The notes beneath the pieces are model-generated. The model saw only the letters and a program-made list of their open reading frames with translations, was not told the origin of the DNA and made no database searches. A stretch of DNA of 64,000 nucleotides, from contig NZ_MDEE01000012.1 of the NCBI RefSeq assembly GCF_002939865.1, positions 1 through 64,000 of the forward strand, in the 5' to 3' direction. A program made the position numbers and the translations under genes. Positions 44,119-54,306 of the stretch are shown here, piece by piece. Every line of letters starts with the position of its first letter. The first letter of the stretch is position 1. The DNA is from Xanthomonas dyei. Lineage in GTDB: Bacteria; Pseudomonadota; Gammaproteobacteria; Xanthomonadales; Xanthomonadaceae.

Positions 44119-47100
44119 ATGACGCGTCCAGGGGTCCGTAGTTCGTTGTCCAGGAACATCAAGCGCAGCGCATTGAGCCTGGCACTAGGCATGTGTGTGA
44201 TCGGTGGGGTGCAGGCGCAGAGCGCGGTAGGCTCCATTTTCGGTAGTGGGCAGCCCGGCAGCACCATCGCCATCCAGAGCCCGCAAACGGGCGTGAGCCG
44301 CTCGGCCACCGCCGCCGCAGATGGCAGATTCACCTTCAGCCAGCTGCCTCCGGGCAAGTACATCATCACCTCCGATGGAGTGACCCGCGAGGTCGAGGTC
44401 AAGGTTGGCAGCGGCTCGCAGGTCATGCTCGGCAGTCAGGCCAAAACGCTTGACCGGATCGAAGTGGTGGGCGCGCAGGCGTTCAACCCCATCGACGTCT
44501 CTTCGGTGGAATCGACCACGGTGTTCACCGCCGACCAAATGGTCTCGCTGCCGGTGGCCAGCGACGTCTCTTCGGTCGCGCTGCTCGCGCCTGGCGCGGT
44601 CCGCGGCGATAGCGGGCTGGGTGCGGGCAACCTTGCATCGTTCGGCGGATCGTCGGTGGCCGAAAACGGCTACTACATCAATGGCTTCGACGTCACCAAC
44701 ATGCGCACGTTCCTGTCGTTCGCCAATCTTCCGTTTCAGAGTATCGGCCAGCTGCAGGTCAAAACCGGCGGGTACGGCGCCGAATACGGCCGCTCGCTGG
44801 GCGGCATCGTCAGCATCGTCACCAAGGCCGGCTCCAACGAATGGCACTACGGCGGCAGCGTGGAATGGGCGCCGGACTGGGGCGCCGCGGCAGGTAAAAA
44901 CGTCCGCGAGCGCGACCCCGATGCGGCAGACCCGCTGTACCAATACCGCAGCGACGATCAGTTCGACAGCACCATTTACTCTGCGTATGCCAGCGGCCCG
45001 ATCATCAAGGACCGCTTGTTCTTCTTTGCAATGGTGGAAGGCCGCCAGGAGACTGAAGACAACTTCTACGCGCTGACCAGCCGGCGCGTCAGTGACACCA
45101 CCCCGCAGGGCCTGGTCAAACTCGATTGGTATATCAACGACAGCAACCTGGTCGAATTCACCGGCATCTACAACCAGGCCAAGACCAAATACCGCACGTA
45201 CGAATACGCCACCGACGCCAACGGCGATAACCGCTACAACGTTGGACGACACGAGGTGCCGATCGAACAGTACGAGATGGAAAACGGCGGCAAGATCGGC
45301 ATCCTCAAGTACACCGGCTACTTCACCGACAACTTCACGCTGTCGGCGCAATACGGCTACCTGAGCAATCTGATCGACTCCCGCCTGCCAGCCAATCCTG
45401 CGGGCGGCGAGTGCCCATGGGCCTACAGCTTCGGCCTGACCACCAGCGTGGTCGACCGTTACATCGGCTGCAACCCGGGCACGATCAGCACCATCGCCGA
45501 CCGCAATGCCGAGCCGGACGAAGACATCCGCAAAGCGTTCCGTGTCGATGGCGAATGGGTGCTGGGCGATCACCGGCTGCGCTTCGGCGTGGATCAGGAA
45601 AAGTACGAATCCAGCCACCGTGGCCAGACCTACGCCGGTGGCATCAACTGGGCGTATTACACGGTGCCCGGCACTTCGGTGGCCACCGGCGCGTTTGCAG
45701 GCCGGCCCGGCCGCACGGTCAACGGCCAGCTGGTGCCGCGCGGCGCGCTGTATGCACGTTCGCGCGTGTTCCAGAGCAGCAGCTCCACCTACGAAAACAC
45801 CAACAGCGCGTTTTATCTGGAAGACAACTGGCAGGTCACCGAAAACTTCCTCGCCGTGCTCGGCTTGCGCGGTGAGAAGTTCGAAAACAAGAACGGCGAT
45901 GGCATTGCCTGGATCGAATCCGATTACAAAATGGCCCCGCGCCTGGGCTTCTCCTGGGACGTGCTGGGTGATTCCAGCTTGAAGCTGTTCGGTACCGCAG
46001 GCCGCTACTACATCCCGGTGGCGACCAACTCCAGTATCCGCGCAACCGGCGCCGAATCGACGGTGTCCAACTGGTACTTCGTCAATGGCTGGAGCGAAGC
46101 CGATGGCACGCCGGTGGGCCAAGGTGCGCAGATTGGCCAGACCCAGACCAATGGCTCGCTCACCGCGCCCAATCCGGCCTCTGTCGCGTCCACCAACCTG
46201 TCGCCGATGTACCAGGACGAGGTCATTCTCGGTGGCCAGCTGCAGTTGACGGAAAACTGGATGGCGGGTGTGCGCATGATCCGCCGCGAAGTGAAATCCG
46301 GGATGGACGACACCTGCACCACCAATCCGTGGATCGATTGGGCCGCGGATAACGGCTACCCCGATTTCGATCCTGGCTCGGTGCCCAGCTGCTACTTCTT
46401 GAATCCGGGCAGCGATGTGACCATCAACGTCGATCTCAATGGCGATGGCGAACTTGAACTGGCAACCTTGCCGGCCTCGTATCTTGGCCTGCCGGAATAT
46501 CGCCGCCTGCATACCGCTCTTGAGTTCTTCTGGGAGCGCACTGGCGAGAAGTTCAACTTCCAGGGCTCGTATACGTTCGCCAGGACACGCGGCAACGTGG
46601 AAGGCTACGTCAATTCAACGCTGGAACAGGAGGACGCCGGCCTCACCCAGGACTTCGACCACCGCCTGTTCACCGATGGCACCTATGGGCCAACCCCGAA
46701 CGATCGTCAGCACACGCTCAAGCTGTTCGGTGCTTATACGATCACGCCGGAATGGCAGCTTGGCGGAAATCTGGTCCTGCAGTCCGGGCGCCCGATCAAT
46801 TGCCAGGGCTATATCCCGCTGGACGACATCCCGCAGCCTGACCAGGGCACCCTGAGCGGCTACAGCGGCTCGAGCTTCTATTGCTTGAACGCAGACGGCA
46901 CCCGCGTGCTACGCCAACGTGGCGACGAAGGCCGCACGCCGTGGACCTGGACCTTCGATCTGGCCGCCGCTTACGTGCCCAACTGGGCCGATAACAAGCT
47001 GCGCATCAAGCTCGACGTATTCAACCTGTTCAACAACGACCGGGTCACCGAGTACAACGAGTTCAGTGAGGCCTCGCGTGATGTGATCAGCCCGAACTAT

Positions 47101-47163
47101 CTGAACGATCAAAATTATCAGACACCACGCTCGTTCCGATTGACTGCCCGCTACGACTTTTAA
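44119..47163 (+). CDS. Oar-like TonB-dependent receptor with carboxypeptidase-regulatory domain
   Basis: 1014 residues. Signal peptide (LSLALGMCVIGGVQA), then a carboxypeptidase-regulatory-like fold (about 35-110: GSGQPGSTIAIQSPQTG, GRFTFSQLPPGKY), the plug (about 112-240, IDVSSVESTTVFTADQM, YYINGFDVTNMRT) and the barrel, ending SFRLTARYDF. This is the Oar/OmpA-related TonB-receptor type that is expanded in Xanthomonas. Substrate unknown. The 781-base region upstream holds hairpins that may control expression. Confidence 0.93.
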   Translation: MTRPGVRSSLSRNIKRSALSLALGMCVIGGVQAQSAVGSIFGSGQPGSTIAIQSPQTGVSRSATAAADGRFTFSQLPPGKYIITSDGVTREVEVKVGSGSQVMLGSQAKTLDRIEVVGAQAFNPIDVSSVESTTVFTADQMVSLPVASDVSSVALLAPGAVRGDSGLGAGNLASFGGSSVAENGYYINGFDVTNMRTFLSFANLPFQSIGQLQVKTGGYGAEYGRSLGGIVSIVTKAGSNEWHYGGSVEWAPDWGAAAGKNVRERDPDAADPLYQYRSDDQFDSTIYSAYASGPIIKDRLFFFAMVEGRQETEDNFYALTSRRVSDTTPQGLVKLDWYINDSNLVEFTGIYNQAKTKYRTYEYATDANGDNRYNVGRHEVPIEQYEMENGGKIGILKYTGYFTDNFTLSAQYGYLSNLIDSRLPANPAGGECPWAYSFGLTTSVVDRYIGCNPGTISTIADRNAEPDEDIRKAFRVDGEWVLGDHRLRFGVDQEKYESSHRGQTYAGGINWAYYTVPGTSVATGAFAGRPGRTVNGQLVPRGALYARSRVFQSSSSTYENTNSAFYLEDNWQVTENFLAVLGLRGEKFENKNGDGIAWIESDYKMAPRLGFSWDVLGDSSLKLFGTAGRYYIPVATNSSIRATGAESTVSNWYFVNGWSEADGTPVGQGAQIGQTQTNGSLTAPNPASVASTNLSPMYQDEVILGGQLQLTENWMAGVRMIRREVKSGMDDTCTTNPWIDWAADNGYPDFDPGSVPSCYFLNPGSDVTINVDLNGDGELELATLPASYLGLPEYRRLHTALEFFWERTGEKFNFQGSYTFARTRGNVEGYVNSTLEQEDAGLTQDFDHRLFTDGTYGPTPNDRQHTLKLFGAYTITPEWQLGGNLVLQSGRPINCQGYIPLDDIPQPDQGTLSGYSGSSFYCLNADGTRVLRQRGDEGRTPWTWTFDLAAAYVPNWADNKLRIKLDVFNLFNNDRVTEYNEFSEASRDVISPNYLNDQNYQTPRSFRLTARYDF

Positions 47164-47188
47164 GTAGTCGCATCAATGTGTGCATTAC

Positions 47189-47217
47189 GAATCCGGCCTG
47201 AAAGGGCCGGATTTTTA
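47189..47217 (+). terminator. Intrinsic terminator of the Oar-like gene
   Basis: ATCCGGCC and GGCCGGAT pair with a 6-base loop, followed by a run of five T; 27 bases after the stop. Confidence 0.88.
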
Positions 47218-47265
47218 GTTATCGGCTCACGAGATTGTTTGGCGACCGCATCGCGCAGCGCTGGC

Positions 47266-48609
47266 TCACTTACCGATACAAAAACTCGAGAAGATCTTGC
47301 CCAGCAACTCATCGGCGCTCAGCTTGCCGGTGATCTCGCCCAGCGCCGCATGCGCCAGGCGCAGCTCTTCGGCGGCCAGTTCGAGTTGTTCGAATCCCAG
47401 TTCCAGATCGGCTGCATCGGCATGTTGCTCGGCACGCCGTAATGCATCGACATGCCGGGTGCGTGCAGAGAATTCGCCGTCCACACTTTCGACGCCATCG
47501 CCTAACGCGAGCTCCCGCAGGCGGGTGTGCAGCTGTTGCAATCCCTGTCCGGTCGTCGCCGAAACCGCCACTGCATAGGTATCGAGCAGCGGTGCGCTGT
47601 TGTCCAGCAGATCGCATTTGTTGTGAATCCACAGCTGGCGCGGGACGGCGTCGATGGCATCGCCAATCGCCTCGCGTGCGGCTTGCGGGTCGCGTGCGTC
47701 GAGCACCACCAGCGCCAGATCGGCGCGCTGCAATTCGGCGCGCGCGCGGCGCATGCCTTCGCGTTCGATCGCATCGCCACCCTCGCGCAGGCCGGCGGTA
47801 TCGACCAGCGTCAATTCGAAGCCATCGAGCAGGATCGCTTCATGCAAGGTGTCGCGCGTGGTGCCGGCCACATCGGTGACGATGGCACGATCGCTGCCGG
47901 CCAGCGCGTTGAGCAACGAACTCTTGCCGGCGTTGGGTGGGCCGATCAACACCGCATGCAGGCCATCGCGGAGCTTGCGCCCGCGTTCTGCATCGCGCAG
48001 CAGTTGCGCCAACAATGTGCGCGCCTGCTGCAATCCTTCGCGCACTTGCGTGCCCCCCAATGTATCGAGCGGTTCGTCGGCAAAATCGATCGCCGCTTCC
48101 ACATGCACGCGCAAGCGCGTCAGGCTGTCACTTACCGCATCGACACGGCGGGAGAACACGCCATCCAGCGAACGCCGCGCGGCACGTGCCGCACGCACAT
48201 CGCCGGCAGCGATCAGATCGGCAATCGCTTCGGCCTGGGTCAGATCGAGTTTGCCGTTGAGAAAGGCGCGCTCGCTGAACTCGCCGGCGCGTGCCTGACG
48301 TGCCCCCAGCGCAACGCAACGTGCAACCAGTTGGCGCAACACCACCGGGCTGCCGTGCCCCTGCAGCTCCACCACGTCTTCGCCGGTAAAGCTGCGTGGC
48401 GCGTTGAACCACAGCGCGATGCCGTCATCGATCACCTCGCCCTGCGTATCGCGAAAGCGCGCGTAGTGCGCATGCCGTGGTCGCAACCCCGCAATGCCCA
48501 GCTGCGTTGCGATCTGCACCGCTTGCGGCCCGGACAGCCGCACGATACCCACGCCGCCGGTTCCGGCAGCACTGGCGATGGCAACGATGGTGGACGTGGA
48601 AGAGGACAT
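47266..48609 (-). CDS. mnmE: tRNA modification GTPase MnmE
   Basis: 447 residues from [11 protein letters not shown]-terminal tetrahydrofolate-binding domain ([21 protein letters not shown], ending in [15 protein letters not shown]), helical domain, and an inserted G domain with G1 GPPNAGKS (223-230), [18 protein letters not shown] and NKCD. The C-terminal CIGK motif is present (FCIGK). With MnmG it makes cmnm5U at the tRNA wobble position. It is in the usual place upstream of yidC in this genus, here separated by the lipoprotein gene. Confidence 0.97.
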   Translation of the reverse strand: MSSSTSTIVAIASAAGTGGVGIVRLSGPQAVQIATQLGIAGLRPRHAHYARFRDTQGEVIDDGIALWFNAPRSFTGEDVVELQGHGSPVVLRQLVARCVALGARQARAGEFSERAFLNGKLDLTQAEAIADLIAAGDVRAARAARRSLDGVFSRRVDAVSDSLTRLRVHVEAAIDFADEPLDTLGGTQVREGLQQARTLLAQLLRDAERGRKLRDGLHAVLIGPPNAGKSSLLNALAGSDRAIVTDVAGTTRDTLHEAILLDGFELTLVDTAGLREGGDAIEREGMRRARAELQRADLALVVLDARDPQAAREAIGDAIDAVPRQLWIHNKCDLLDNSAPLLDTYAVAVSATTGQGLQQLHTRLRELALGDGVESVDGEFSARTRHVDALRRAEQHADAADLELGFEQLELAAEELRLAHAALGEITGKLSADELLGKIFSSFCIGK

Positions 48610-48697
48610 GGGGACTGCTCTTGCGTGGATTGGAACCGAATGGGTGACGATCAAAACACCTGCACAGCCTTCAGGCGCATGTCGAATAGCCGGGCTT

Positions 48698-48846
48698 TAA
48701 GAGCTGCTCACACAACGTAGCAAGCAGTGCGCTGGTGGGTGTGGACGGCGCTCTCGGAACCGGAGTGTACGAGAGGTCCATGCTGCGCCGAACACCGGCC
48801 ACTCCCGCCTGGCAGTGAGCACCCTTTTTCTTGTTCGCTGCTCTTG
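48698..48846. repeat. Dispersed element with inverted ends, copy B
   Basis: 149 bases. Opens TAAGAGCTGCTCACACA and closes TTGTTCGCTGCTCTTG. Shares most positions with copy A (TGGACGGCGCTCTCGG, CCGGAGTG, CCTGGCAGTGAGC). Lies between mnmE and the fusion lipoprotein gene. Confidence 0.8.
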
Positions 48847-48901
48847 GTTGGCATCCGTCTTTTCAGAAAGTGCATATGCACACGTTGCTCACCACTGTGC
48901 A

Positions 48902-51607
48902 TTAAAGCGTCTGCAACTGCGCGCGCGCCTGCGCCGCACCGCTGCCTTGTGGCTGCAGTTCCAGGTAGGTGGAATACGCCTTGCGCGCTTTGTCGCGATC
49001 GCCGGCCTTGGCGTAAGCATCGCCAAGATTGAGATACGCCACTGCGCGCGATGGATCGATCTTGAGCGTGTTTTCCAGCCAGCGCGCCGATTCGGCAAAA
49101 CGCTCCTGGCGGTAATACACAAACCCAAGATTGTTCGCAGCCAGCGCAAAATCCGGGCGCAGCTTCAAGGCTTCGGCAAATTGTTCGGCAGCTTCGGCGT
49201 AACGTTTTTCCTTGTACAACTGCAAACCGCGCTCGTTGGCCAACTGCGCGCGTTGGCGATCGCTGCTCTTCACTGCGGTCGGCAAGATCAGCTTGGCTTC
49301 GCCACCTTGTAAGGTCTTGACCGTGACCGGCGCAGCCGCCACCGCAGCGCCGGTAGTCGCAGCAGCAGGACGCGCGGCGTCCACGCGTCCGTTGAGTGCG
49401 ATCGCATCGGCCGACAACTGCGCGGTATCGGCGGTCAGGAATTCTTCGCCGCTGGGCACCTGAAACACGAACTCGCCGCCTTGCGACCCCGGCAGGCTGC
49501 CGAATGCCGGCGTCTGCGCCGATACCGCCGACACCGCCGGTGCGACATACGCAGCCAATTCCGTCCCGGTGATCAAGCCATCGCCATTGAGATCGCCCTT
49601 GCCGGCCAGCGCCTGCAGCAGCACCCAGGTAAACACCGAATGCCCGTTCGGCCCGCTATCGGCCACTTGTTGATCGGCACCGCCGGCGGTGAGCATCTGC
49701 CGCGCGATGCGCCTCGCGTTCTCGCGCAGGTACGCACTGGAGGTCGGCCCGCCGCGCGTCAGACCCAACCCGCTGTAGCACGCATCCATCACGAACAACA
49801 CGTGCTTGGCCTGCAGGCTTTCGGCGATGTTCTGCAGGTCGCTCATCGCAATCGCATCGCTGGCCAAATGGTCGGGATCCGAGTCGACCGGAATGATGTA
49901 GCCCAGGTCGCGCCCGGAGGCGAGCCGGCGCGTGGCGCCGTGGCCGGCGAAGAACACGAACACGCGGTCGTTGGTCTGCGCGCGCCCTTCCCCAAGCCGG
50001 TCATGGAAGGCGGCCAGGATATTGTTGCGTGTGGCTTCGCTGTTTTTCAGCACGATCACTTGCGACGACGGAAATCCCAACGGGCCGGTCAAGGTGCTGG
50101 CGATCGCTTGCGCATCGTTGGCTGCATATTCGAGCTTGGGCCAGTGCGCGTAGTCGTCGATGCCGATCACGATCGCCCACGACTTGGCATAGCCGGTGGT
50201 CACCGTTGCGTCGGCCACGGCACTGGGTGCACGCGCGACCGAAAACTCGCGGCCGTTCCAGCCGGCGAACTGGTAGCCATCGGCGATCAAGCGATCCAGA
50301 ATCTGCGGCAAGGCTTTCACTGCGCGGTCGTGGATGTCATGGAACAGCACGATGCCGCGCTGTTCCTTGTTCACCTGGTCGAGCACGCGTTGCACGATCG
50401 ACTCGGGCACCGGGTCGGCCCAGTCCAGCGAATCGATGTTCCACATGATCGACTTGAGCCCGGCTTCGCCGAGCAACTGCAGCCCTTCGGCATTGCGCGC
50501 GCCATACGGAAACCGAAACAGCGGCGCACGCTTGTCGTCCACCGCACGCAACAGCGTGTCGGTATCCAGCACCTGGCTGCGCAATGCATCGCCGGTGGTC
50601 TTGGACAACTGCGCATGGGTCAGGCTGTGATTGCCCACCGCATAGCCTTCCTCCATCAGCGTATGGCTGATCTTCGACAGTGGCGCCAGCTTGGGCTTGC
50701 CATCGGCGTCCAGGCTGCCGAGGTTTCGCCCCACTTCGAAGAACACGCCGGGCACGTCGTAGCGCTTGAGGATCGCCACGATCTCTTCGGTATAGGCCTT
50801 GTGCGGGCCGTCGTCGAAGGTCAGCACCACCGTCTTGGGCGGCAGATCGCGGCCGAACACTTCGCTTTCGCTATCGCGCGCGGAGAACGGATACGGCTCT
50901 ACCACACCATGGTCGCGCAGGATCTTTTCGCGTGTGTACAAGGTGCGCAAATGCGCCACGTAGTCGTCCCACTTTTCGCGCTTGGGCACGATGGCCCGGG
51001 TGCGATCGAAGCGACTGAAAATCTGCGTCAGTTCGGTGTTGTAACTGCGCTCGATCTCGTCGAGCGCCTCCAGATCCTCGCCGATGCGTTGATGCAGTTT
51101 CACTGCCGGCAGCGCCGAATCCTTGCCGATACGCGCATGCAGCTCGCGCAGCACCTCGCGAAATGCCAGGCGGTCGGCATCGAATAGATCCGGCGCCGAC
51201 TCCACTTCGTCCAGTACCGTGGCGATCGCAGCGAAGCGGCTTGAGTCGCGCGAGCTCAGCACGGTTTCAAACGCGGCGGCAATGCGTTCGCGTTGTTCCA
51301 GATTTTCATGGAACAGCTGCTGCCCCACGCTGCTGGAGGTAGCGCGATCGCGCGGGCTTTGTTTGTCCTCATCGGCCAGCAACACGATGATGCGGCGGTG
51401 CCGATCCAGCTGTTCGCGCAGCTGTGCAATCAGCGCACGGGCCTTGGCAGCGTCGCCCGTTTGTACGGCGGCAGTGGCAGTGCCGCTGGCCGGCGGCGCC
51501 GAAGCAGATGCCTGGGTACCGGCATCGCGCTTGCCGCAGCCGGCCAGCACCAGCAGTCCCGCGCAACTTGCGCACAGCAACAGGCGATGCAACGGCGATG
51601 GCTTCAC
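48902..51607 (-). CDS. Lipoprotein fusing NodB deacetylase, caspase-like domain, EF-hand loop and TPRs
   Basis: 901 residues from a GTG with AAGGAC upstream. Signal and lipobox VLAGC (Cys24). An N-terminal helical part (about 50-235) leads to a NodB polysaccharide-deacetylase domain: TFDDG 263-267, NHSLTH 326-331, RFPYG 365-369, LFHDIH 421-426, all catalytic motifs present. A caspase-like (C14) domain follows, with His556 in FFAGHG and Cys610 in MDACYSG, the catalytic dyad intact. Residues 672-683 (DLNGDGLITGTE) form a canonical EF-hand calcium loop. Three TPRs occupy about 790-885. Membrane-anchored on the periplasmic side. Each domain is recognisable; the combination is unusual and its role is unknown. 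Confidence 0.9.
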   Translation of the reverse strand: MKPSPLHRLLLCASCAGLLVLAGCGKRDAGTQASASAPPASGTATAAVQTGDAAKARALIAQLREQLDRHRRIIVLLADEDKQSPRDRATSSSVGQQLFHENLEQRERIAAAFETVLSSRDSSRFAAIATVLDEVESAPDLFDADRLAFREVLRELHARIGKDSALPAVKLHQRIGEDLEALDEIERSYNTELTQIFSRFDRTRAIVPKREKWDDYVAHLRTLYTREKILRDHGVVEPYPFSARDSESEVFGRDLPPKTVVLTFDDGPHKAYTEEIVAILKRYDVPGVFFEVGRNLGSLDADGKPKLAPLSKISHTLMEEGYAVGNHSLTHAQLSKTTGDALRSQVLDTDTLLRAVDDKRAPLFRFPYGARNAEGLQLLGEAGLKSIMWNIDSLDWADPVPESIVQRVLDQVNKEQRGIVLFHDIHDRAVKALPQILDRLIADGYQFAGWNGREFSVARAPSAVADATVTTGYAKSWAIVIGIDDYAHWPKLEYAANDAQAIASTLTGPLGFPSSQVIVLKNSEATRNNILAAFHDRLGEGRAQTNDRVFVFFAGHGATRRLASGRDLGYIIPVDSDPDHLASDAIAMSDLQNIAESLQAKHVLFVMDACYSGLGLTRGGPTSSAYLRENARRIARQMLTAGGADQQVADSGPNGHSVFTWVLLQALAGKGDLNGDGLITGTELAAYVAPAVSAVSAQTPAFGSLPGSQGGEFVFQVPSGEEFLTADTAQLSADAIALNGRVDAARPAAATTGAAVAAAPVTVKTLQGGEAKLILPTAVKSSDRQRAQLANERGLQLYKEKRYAEAAEQFAEALKLRPDFALAANNLGFVYYRQERFAESARWLENTLKIDPSRAVAYLNLGDAYAKAGDRDKARKAYSTYLELQPQGSGAAQARAQLQTL

Positions 51608-51655
51608 GACGACGTCCTTGGCAATGGCGACAAACGGAGAGGGCTTGGCATGCAG

Positions 51656-51678
51656 AAAGCCCGCCTTGCGGCGGGCCT
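51656..51678 (-). terminator. Probable terminator of yidC
   Basis: GCCCGCC-TTGC-GGCGGGC stem, 20-42 bases after the yidC stop, with a short TTTCT on the minus-strand side. Confidence 0.6.
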
Positions 51679-51697
51679 TCTTGAACCTTTCTTAGAC

Positions 51698-53422
51698 TTA
51701 CTTGGCGTTGGCCTGGATGATCTTGCTCGGCTTCTCGCCGTGCTGGCGGATCATCCACCACTGGATCAGCAAGCCAAGGCCGCCGTTGACCACCCAGTAC
51801 AACACCAGGCCGGCCGGCATGAAGGCCATCATGACGCCGAACACCAGCGGCATGAACTGCATCATTTTGGCTTGCATCGGGTCCATGCCCGGGGTCGGCG
51901 TCAGCTTCTGCGTGGCCCACATGATGGAAATGTTGAGCACCGGCAGGATGAAGTACGGATCGCGCGCGGTCAGATCCTGGATCCAGCCCAGCCACGGTGC
52001 CTGACGCAGCTCCACCGATTCCACCAATACCCAGTACAGCGCGAAGAAGATCGGCATCTGGATCAGCAGCGGCAGGCAGCCGCCCATCGGATTGATCTTT
52101 TCCTTCTTGAACAACTCCATCGTCGCCTGCTGGTACTTGGCGCGATCATCGCCATAGCGCTCCTTCAACTGCGCCAGGCGCGGCTGGAAGCGGCGCATCT
52201 TGGCACCGGACTTGTACTGCGCGGCCGACAGCGGATACAGCGCCAGACGCAGCAGCACCACCAGACCGATGATGGCCCAGCCCCAGTTGTGCAGGAAGCT
52301 GTGCAGGTGGCTCAGCACCCAGAACAGGCCCTGGCCGATGATGGCCATGATCGAGAAGCGGCTGTAATCGACTACGCGGTCCAGACCCTTCACGTCTTCC
52401 TTGGCGATCAGGCTGACCAGCTTCGGGCCCACCCACAGGCGCGCCTCGGTGCTGGCAGTCTGGCCCGGCGCCACGGTGAAGGCCGGGCCGCGCAGTTCGG
52501 CCACGTCGCGCGGGCCATCCTGGTTCAGCACATACAGCGAGGCCTGATCCTTCTGCGGGATCCATGCAGTGAAGAAATGATGCTGCAGCAACGCCACCCA
52601 GCCACCGGTGATCTGGCGATTCAGGCCACCATCGTCCATGTAGTCCTTGAACGCGCGACGCTCGTAGCCTTCCTGCGGGCTGTACCAGGTCGCCCCGTTG
52701 AAACTGAAGGAATCCGGATTGGTCATGCCGCGGCTGAGGATGGTCGGCACCCGGCTCAACTTGCGGAACACATAACCGTTCCACGGCGCTGCGCTCTTGT
52801 TGATCACCTCATCCTTGATCGAAATCGCATAACGACCGCGCTCCAGGGTGAAGGTGCGGCGGATCGACACGCCGTTGGGGCCATTCCACACGAACGGCAC
52901 CATCAGGGTGTTCTGGCCCTTGGCAAGCTCGAACGCGGTGCCCGGCTGTTCGGCGCGGAAGCCGCCCACGCCCGGCACCGGCGAGTGCTCGCTGGCCCAG
53001 CCGCTGGTGGCGTTATAAGGGTGCACAGCATCTTCGGTCAGCAGATCGACCGGCGCGGTGCCGTCCTTGGTCTGCGGAAACTGCAGCAGTTCGGCATCCA
53101 GCACGCTGCGGCCGTCGAGTTTCAGGCGCAGCACGTCCGAGGTGAGGGTGATCACCGGCGCAGCGCCAGCCGCTGCCGGCGTTGCTGTGGTCGTGCTGGT
53201 GGCCGCCGGTGCGGCACCCGGCACGCCCGCCTGCGGGATGGCCTGGGCGGCAGGCACATTGGCCGCCGGCGCCGTGGCATCCGGGTCGCGCGCAGCCGGT
53301 ACCGATTGCGTGACCACTGCGGCAGGTGCGTTGGCGGCCGCCTTGTCCTTGCCCCACTCCATCCACAGTAGCGCCGCGACCATCAGCCAGGCAAAGATCA
53401 GGAAAACACGGGTCTGGTTCAT
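51698..53422 (-). CDS. yidC: Membrane protein insertase YidC
   Basis: 574 residues. N-terminal membrane helix ([14 protein letters not shown]), an Ala/Pro-rich linker and the large beta-sandwich periplasmic domain of gammaproteobacterial YidC, then the conserved five-helix core: [37 protein letters not shown], and a helix before the basic tail. The conserved Arg of the groove is in [10 protein letters not shown]. Inserts membrane proteins, alone or with Sec. Encoded 25 bases after rnpA. No yidD lies between them. Confidence 0.96.
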   Translation of the reverse strand: MNQTRVFLIFAWLMVAALLWMEWGKDKAAANAPAAVVTQSVPAARDPDATAPAANVPAAQAIPQAGVPGAAPAATSTTTATPAAAGAAPVITLTSDVLRLKLDGRSVLDAELLQFPQTKDGTAPVDLLTEDAVHPYNATSGWASEHSPVPGVGGFRAEQPGTAFELAKGQNTLMVPFVWNGPNGVSIRRTFTLERGRYAISIKDEVINKSAAPWNGYVFRKLSRVPTILSRGMTNPDSFSFNGATWYSPQEGYERRAFKDYMDDGGLNRQITGGWVALLQHHFFTAWIPQKDQASLYVLNQDGPRDVAELRGPAFTVAPGQTASTEARLWVGPKLVSLIAKEDVKGLDRVVDYSRFSIMAIIGQGLFWVLSHLHSFLHNWGWAIIGLVVLLRLALYPLSAAQYKSGAKMRRFQPRLAQLKERYGDDRAKYQQATMELFKKEKINPMGGCLPLLIQMPIFFALYWVLVESVELRQAPWLGWIQDLTARDPYFILPVLNISIMWATQKLTPTPGMDPMQAKMMQFMPLVFGVMMAFMPAGLVLYWVVNGGLGLLIQWWMIRQHGEKPSKIIQANAK

Positions 53423-53447
53423 CGGGCAGCAACTCGCTCAGTCGGAA

Positions 53448-53885
53448 CTAAAGTTCCGGCTCTGTCGGGGAAAGGGAGGATGGGTGCATCGTCCTGGCGG
53501 GCGGCATTGTGCCGGGCGCAGCAGGCAGGGGCAATGCGCCGGCACGGCGCAGCAGACGCACAAAGGCGTCACGAATCTGTGGATTGGTCGCTTTTGCAGC
53601 TGCGGAGCGGGCCACAATGACGTAATCGCCACCGGCCAGATCGGGCAATAGATGCCGCATGGCATCGCGCAGGACGCGCTTGATGCGATTGCGTCCGACA
53701 GCGCGCGTGTCCACCTTGCGCGACACCGCCATGCCTAAGCGTGGCGGCGTATCGCCGGTGCGCCAATGCAGGCTGAGCAGCGGATCCGAGGTGCGACGCG
53801 CGGTATCGAAGACGACCGTATATTGCGCACGCGTACGAACCCGCGCAGAGCGAGGAAATCGCCTGCACGGGTTCGATGCGTTCAC
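53448..53885 (-). CDS. rnpA: Ribonuclease P protein component RnpA
   Basis: 145 residues starting at GTG 53885 ([19 protein letters not shown]). The RNR motif [14 protein letters not shown] that contacts the RNA subunit is intact. The C-terminus is extended past the usual ~120 residues by a Pro/Ala-rich tail ([14 protein letters not shown]). The start is 39 bases after the rpmH stop, the common operon pairing. An upstream in-frame start at 53927 would overlap rpmH; I prefer 53885. Confidence 0.93.
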   Translation of the reverse strand: MNASNPCRRFPRSARVRTRAQYTVVFDTARRTSDPLLSLHWRTGDTPPRLGMAVSRKVDTRAVGRNRIKRVLRDAMRHLLPDLAGGDYVIVARSAAAKATNPQIRDAFVRLLRRAGALPLPAAPGTMPPARTMHPSSLSPTEPEL

Positions 53886-53923
53886 GGTAGGACTTGCCTC
53901 GGCCGCGGAGAGCGGCGCGGCAA

Positions 53924-54064
53924 TCAAGCGCTCAGGCGCTTGCGGCCCTTGGCGCGGCGGCGAGCCAGGATCTTGCGGCCGTCGGCGGTTGCCATACGTG
54001 CGCGGAAGCCATGGTCGCGTGCTCGCTTGAGGTTGCTGGGTTGGAAAGTACGCTTGGTGGCCAT
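53924..54064 (-). CDS. rpmH: Ribosomal protein L34
   Basis: 46 residues: [20 protein letters not shown] then [20 protein letters not shown] and KRLSA. The whole protein matches bacterial L34. First gene of the minus-strand rpmH-rnpA-yidC run; its promoter lies in the 54065-54306 region shared with dnaA. Confidence 0.98.
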
Positions 54065-54306
54065 GGGGCCCTCTGCATGGATGGAGACGAATAGAACCGG
54101 AAATTCTATAGGACCGCCCCGGGCCGGGTCAACTCCCCCGTTGCTTTACCAACCGTGAGCCTGCGCACGCCCTGTGGATGGACCTGTGAATAACTCTGGG
54201 AAAAGCCTGCGCGCGGTGCTAGTCTGGCCCATCCTCTTTTCACTTCCGGGCTGCGTGCACGGCGCCTTGCTGCGCGCCGCAGCCAGCAACAGATGATCAC
54301 ACTTTG
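54065..54306. promoter_or_regulatory. rpmH-dnaA divergent control region with DnaA-box-like sites
   Basis: Holds imperfect DnaA boxes TGTGGATGG (54173-54181) and TGTGAATAA (54185-54193), which would let DnaA repress its own gene. No gene seen. Confidence 0.65.
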
